From: Carnimonas nigrificans ATCC BAA-78
GTDB taxonomy: Bacteria > Pseudomonadota > Gammaproteobacteria > Pseudomonadales > Halomonadaceae
Length of the DNA: 64,000 nucleotides
Direction: 5' to 3'
Assembly: GCF_000526695.1 (NCBI RefSeq)
Contig: NZ_JAGO01000014.1
Span: 124,001 to 188,000 of the forward strand
Part shown: positions 62,871 through 64,000 of the stretch, in pieces
Position numbering within the stretch: the first letter of the stretch is position 1
Layout: every line of letters starts with the position of its first letter
Program-made: the position numbers and the translations under genes
Notes under the pieces: model-generated
Seen by the model: the letters and a program-made list of their open reading frames with translations, nothing else
What the model was told of the DNA's origin: nothing
Database searches by the model: none

Positions 62871-64000
62871 TTACTCACTGATGGAGAGCCAGCGCGAAAG
62901 GTGGCGATTGATGGTATTGGCCTGCCAGCCGTGTACGCGATCAGCGACCAGATTGCGTGACGTATCAAAATAGATCGGCATCAGCGCATAGTCATCAAGG
63001 GCTTGCTGCTCCGCACTGCGCAATTGGTAAGCGCGTTGCTCAAGATCGGTGGTTGAGTTGGCTTTCTTGAGCAGCGCGTCGTAGGCGGAGCTGTGATAAG
63101 CGCCGTAGTTTTTGGCGTTGGTACTGGTCAACAGATCAAGGAAGGTGTTGGCATCGTCGTAGTCACCCAGCCAGGTAGCGCGGCCAACCCCAAAGTGACC
63201 ACTGGCCAGGTTGGAGAAGTGCACATTGGCTTCGGTATTGGCCATGGACGTGTGAACGCCCACCGCCTTCCACATCGCCGCAACGACTATCGCCACCGGC
63301 TGATTAACGCTGGTCTTGTTGTAATTGAGGGTGATGGAAAGCGGATGATCGCTGTCATAACCCGCTTCCTTCAGCAGCTCACGGGCGCGCTGCTGGCGCT
63401 CGCTGAATGGCGTATCAAGCCCCTTCATTTGTGCCGGATGGTAGTTCGACACCCCCGGAGGCACCAGCCCGAGGGCGGGTTTCACCGTATTCTGCATGAC
63501 TTTTTGGGCAATAATGTCGCGATCAACGGCGATATTAAGCGCCTCGCGAACCCGTTTGTCGGCGGTAGGCTGACCTTTACGCTGATTGAGCGCGTAGTAG
63601 TAGGTGTTCAGTTCGGGGGTTAGCTGAACCTGATCCCCCAACTGCCTTTTTAACAGCGAAATCTGATTGACCGGAAAGCTGCGCAGAATATCAAACTCCC
63701 TGGCACGAAAGCGCTGTACGGCCGATGCCTCGCCTTCCGTGGGAATGTATTCAACGCCATCCAGTTTGACGTCATCGGCGTCGTGGAAATAGCGGTTCCT
63801 GGTAGCGGCAAGATGATCGTGGGGCACCCATGAAGTCGGCGTAAAGGCACCGTTGGTGACCAGCGTGCCAGGCTCTTTCCACTTGTCGCCCTTGCTGCGA
63901 ATCAAGTGGGTGGGAATGGGCGACGCCACGGAATTGGCCAGCAGAGCGGGCAAGTAGGGAGTAGGGCGCTCCAGCTCGATCACCACGGTATGATCGTCTT
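62871..64000 (-). CDS. Oligopeptide-binding protein, OppA type (distal copy, 5' truncated by window)
   Basis: At least 375 residues; the frame is open to the window end, so the signal peptide and N-terminal third are missing. VVIELERPTPYLPALLANSVASPIPTHLI, then FTPTSWVPHDHLAATRNRYFHDADDV, REALNIAVDRDIIAQKVM and the MPIYFDTSRNLVADRVHGW end are OppA-like. About as similar to the proximal copy as tandem paralogs usually are. Probably first gene of the opp operon. Confidence 0.88.
   Translation of the reverse strand, partial: DDHTVVIELERPTPYLPALLANSVASPIPTHLIRSKGDKWKEPGTLVTNGAFTPTSWVPHDHLAATRNRYFHDADDVKLDGVEYIPTEGEASAVQRFRAREFDILRSFPVNQISLLKRQLGDQVQLTPELNTYYYALNQRKGQPTADKRVREALNIAVDRDIIAQKVMQNTVKPALGLVPPGVSNYHPAQMKGLDTPFSERQQRARELLKEAGYDSDHPLSITLNYNKTSVNQPVAIVVAAMWKAVGVHTSMANTEANVHFSNLASGHFGVGRATWLGDYDDANTFLDLLTSTNAKNYGAYHSSAYDALLKKANSTTDLEQRAYQLRSAEQQALDDYALMPIYFDTSRNLVADRVHGWQANTINRHLSRWLSISE

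Overview
The window is about 57% GC by eye, densely coded, and comes from the chromosome of a gammaproteobacterium. Several conserved blocks support this: ffh followed by rpsP-rimM-trmD-rplS, then xerD-dsbC-hom-thrC-recJ, a minCDE operon, sbcB, BtuB-type TonB uptake and an enterobacterial-type initiator tRNA. The order xerD-dsbC-hom-thrC-recJ, together with GntP, a fermentative D-lactate dehydrogenase and a GH3 glucosidase/sugar transporter pair, is most like Halomonadaceae and relatives (Halomonas, Zymobacter, Carnimonas). The exact genus is an inference. No transposase, phage gene, CRISPR array or rRNA was seen.

Layout. 1-3.1 kb: the 3' end of a GH3 beta-glucosidase gene coupled to an MFS sugar transporter, then an NAD-dependent epimerase. 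3.3-8 kb (minus strand): a complete vitamin B12 uptake operon, btuB-btuF-btuC-btuD. 8.1-14.4 kb (minus): nagA, a Maf/YceF pyrophosphatase, a two-gene glycan-type cassette flanked by a duplicated scrap of the maf start, and a GntP permease. 14.6-21 kb: a polar amino-acid ABC importer, a divergent MocR-type regulator and an omega-transaminase. 21.3-26.7 kb: an SDR oxidoreductase, initiator tRNA-Met, D-lactate dehydrogenase, and an ACS-family MFS transporter with a second 2-hydroxyacid dehydrogenase, preceded by a promoter carrying a 19-nt palindrome.

27.4-31 kb: minCDE (cell-division site selection) and exonuclease I. 31-35.2 kb (minus): a compact operon for a copper P-type ATPase, a Met/His-rich membrane protein and a lipoprotein. 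The ATPase carries about 230 extra C-terminal residues that read as two degenerate MerR-like modules. This is the most unusual object in the window. 35.5-44.9 kb: a pitrilysin-type protease, a TetR regulator translationally coupled to an MFS-acyltransferase fusion, a PepSY/response-regulator/sensor-kinase operon and a CcsA/HemX-like membrane protein.

45-55.6 kb: the signal recognition particle GTPase, the S16/RimM/TrmD/L19 operon, recombinase XerD, disulfide isomerase DsbC, the threonine genes hom and thrC, and recJ, closed by a strong bidirectional terminator. 55.7-64 kb (minus): a porin and an oligopeptide ABC operon with two tandem binding proteins (the distal one cut by the window edge), two permeases and one fused double ATPase. 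The accessory segments (1-3 kb, 8-26 kb, 31-41 kb) are mostly substrate uptake, central catabolism and envelope functions. The conserved segments (27-31 kb, 45-55 kb) are housekeeping.
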